Source of the DNA: UBA5266 sp964610025
Lineage (GTDB): Bacteria > Bacteroidota > Bacteroidia > Bacteroidales > WCHB1-69
Assembly (NCBI GenBank): GCA_964610025.1
Contig: CAZSTX010000001.1
Location: 62,001 to 126,000, forward strand
Direction of reading: 5' to 3'
Length of the DNA stretch: 64,000 bases
The stretch's first letter is position 1, and each line of letters opens with the position of its first letter. This document shows, one piece after another, positions 63,826 through 64,000 of this stretch. A program made the position numbers and the translations under genes. The notes under the pieces are model-generated. The model worked only from the letters and a program-made list of their open reading frames with translations. It made no database searches and had not been told where the DNA came from.

Positions 63826-64000
63826 ATGAAATCGGAATTAATAAAATTCGCTGAAGACCAATTGATTGAAAAGAAAAATCACCCTGAATTTAAAGCAGGA
63901 GATACCGTAACTGTAAACTATAGAATTGTTGAAGGAAGTAAAGAAAGAATCCAATCATACCAAGGAGTTGTTATTCAACGAGCTGGTACGGCGGCTACAG
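63826..64000 (+). CDS. rplS: 50S ribosomal protein L19 (partial, C-terminus outside window)
   Basis: 58 codons from ATG 63826 to the window edge. [20 protein letters not shown] and [13 protein letters not shown] match the N-terminal half of ribosomal protein L19, which sits at the 30S-50S interface. It has its own promoter after a 155-bp gap from the sigma factor gene. The rest of the gene (about 60 codons) lies beyond the window. Confidence 0.95.
   Translation, partial: MKSELIKFAEDQLIEKKNHPEFKAGDTVTVNYRIVEGSKERIQSYQGVVIQRAGTAAT

Noticed and set aside
1..64000. tRNA, rRNA, CRISPR, insertion sequence, prophage or integrase
   Set aside because: No GC-rich cloverleaf-like segments, regularly spaced repeats, transposase or integrase motifs were found in any gap between genes.

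Overview
The window looks like a chromosomal segment of a low-GC, probably anaerobic member of the Bacteroidota, most likely Bacteroidales. The evidence is: (i) promoters with the Bacteroidota -7 element TAnnTTTG in front of about 18 genes or operons; (ii) two secreted subtilases ending in a type A sorting domain of the type IX secretion system (T9SS); (iii) the DUF6089-uppS-bamA-ompH gene order; (iv) fused lpxC-fabZ, a DAHP synthase/chorismate mutase fusion and a DUF4293 protein; (v) near absence of Shine-Dalgarno sequences. Genes are densely packed. I see no tRNA, rRNA, CRISPR array, insertion sequence or prophage.

Layout. 1-2050 (minus): a small Cys-rich protein, a DsrC with both redox cysteines, a NarI/DsrM-like haem b membrane protein and the start of a DsrK/HdrD-like iron-sulfur protein, forming a compact sulfur-redox module. 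2171-4219 (minus): a peptide-type ABC permease and a long-chain polyprenyl diphosphate synthase. 4579-10513 (plus): ahcY and tamB. 10565-12764 (minus): lipoprotein and CLC protein. 12938-13973 (plus): Sua5/YrdC and gcvH. 14087-19233 (minus): envelope assembly operon (DUF6089 protein, uppS, bamA, ompH) ending with an RRM protein. 19562-22883 (plus): small membrane protein, mutL, HD hydrolase. 22971-24534 (minus): RNase HI and EamA transporter. 24783-26469 (plus): carboxypeptidase-regulatory-domain protein and miaA. 26487-31438 (minus): tandem T9SS subtilases. 31567-32925 (plus): guanine deaminase-like protein and era. 32932-33735 (minus): ZIP transporter. 33736-34322: a decayed intergenic stretch with two gene remnants. 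34323-36429 (plus): DAHP synthase/chorismate mutase, thiD, thiS. 36404-42544 (minus): BASS-type transporter, aminopeptidase P, K+/H+-type antiporter, ICMT-like protein, flavodiiron protein. 42737-44942 (plus): pyrD and a second aminopeptidase P. 45049-55121 (plus): surface polysaccharide block (two methyltransferase-like proteins, GT9, YfhO, gmd, fcl, GT2, GT4, gmhA). 55286-57067 (plus): lipoprotein and a divergent phosphoglycerate kinase. 57070-61203 (minus): lpxC-fabZ, ribbon-helix-helix-like protein, DUF4293 protein, uvrB. 61397-end (plus): hutH, a sigma-70-family factor and the start of rplS.

How it fits together. Much of the window builds the envelope: undecaprenyl carrier (uppS), outer-membrane protein insertion (bamA, ompH, tamB), lipid A (lpxC-fabZ), heptose and GDP-fucose supply plus transferases, and T9SS cargo. 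The polyprenyl synthase (quinone tail), DsrC/DsrMK-like module and flavodiiron protein suggest anaerobic, sulfur-linked and oxygen/NO-detoxifying redox chemistry. The points most worth a second look are the DsrC-DsrMK-like module, a MutL with a degenerate endonuclease motif, a PGK lacking the usual HR pair of its substrate site, and a CLC protein with a channel-like Val at the proton-glutamate position.
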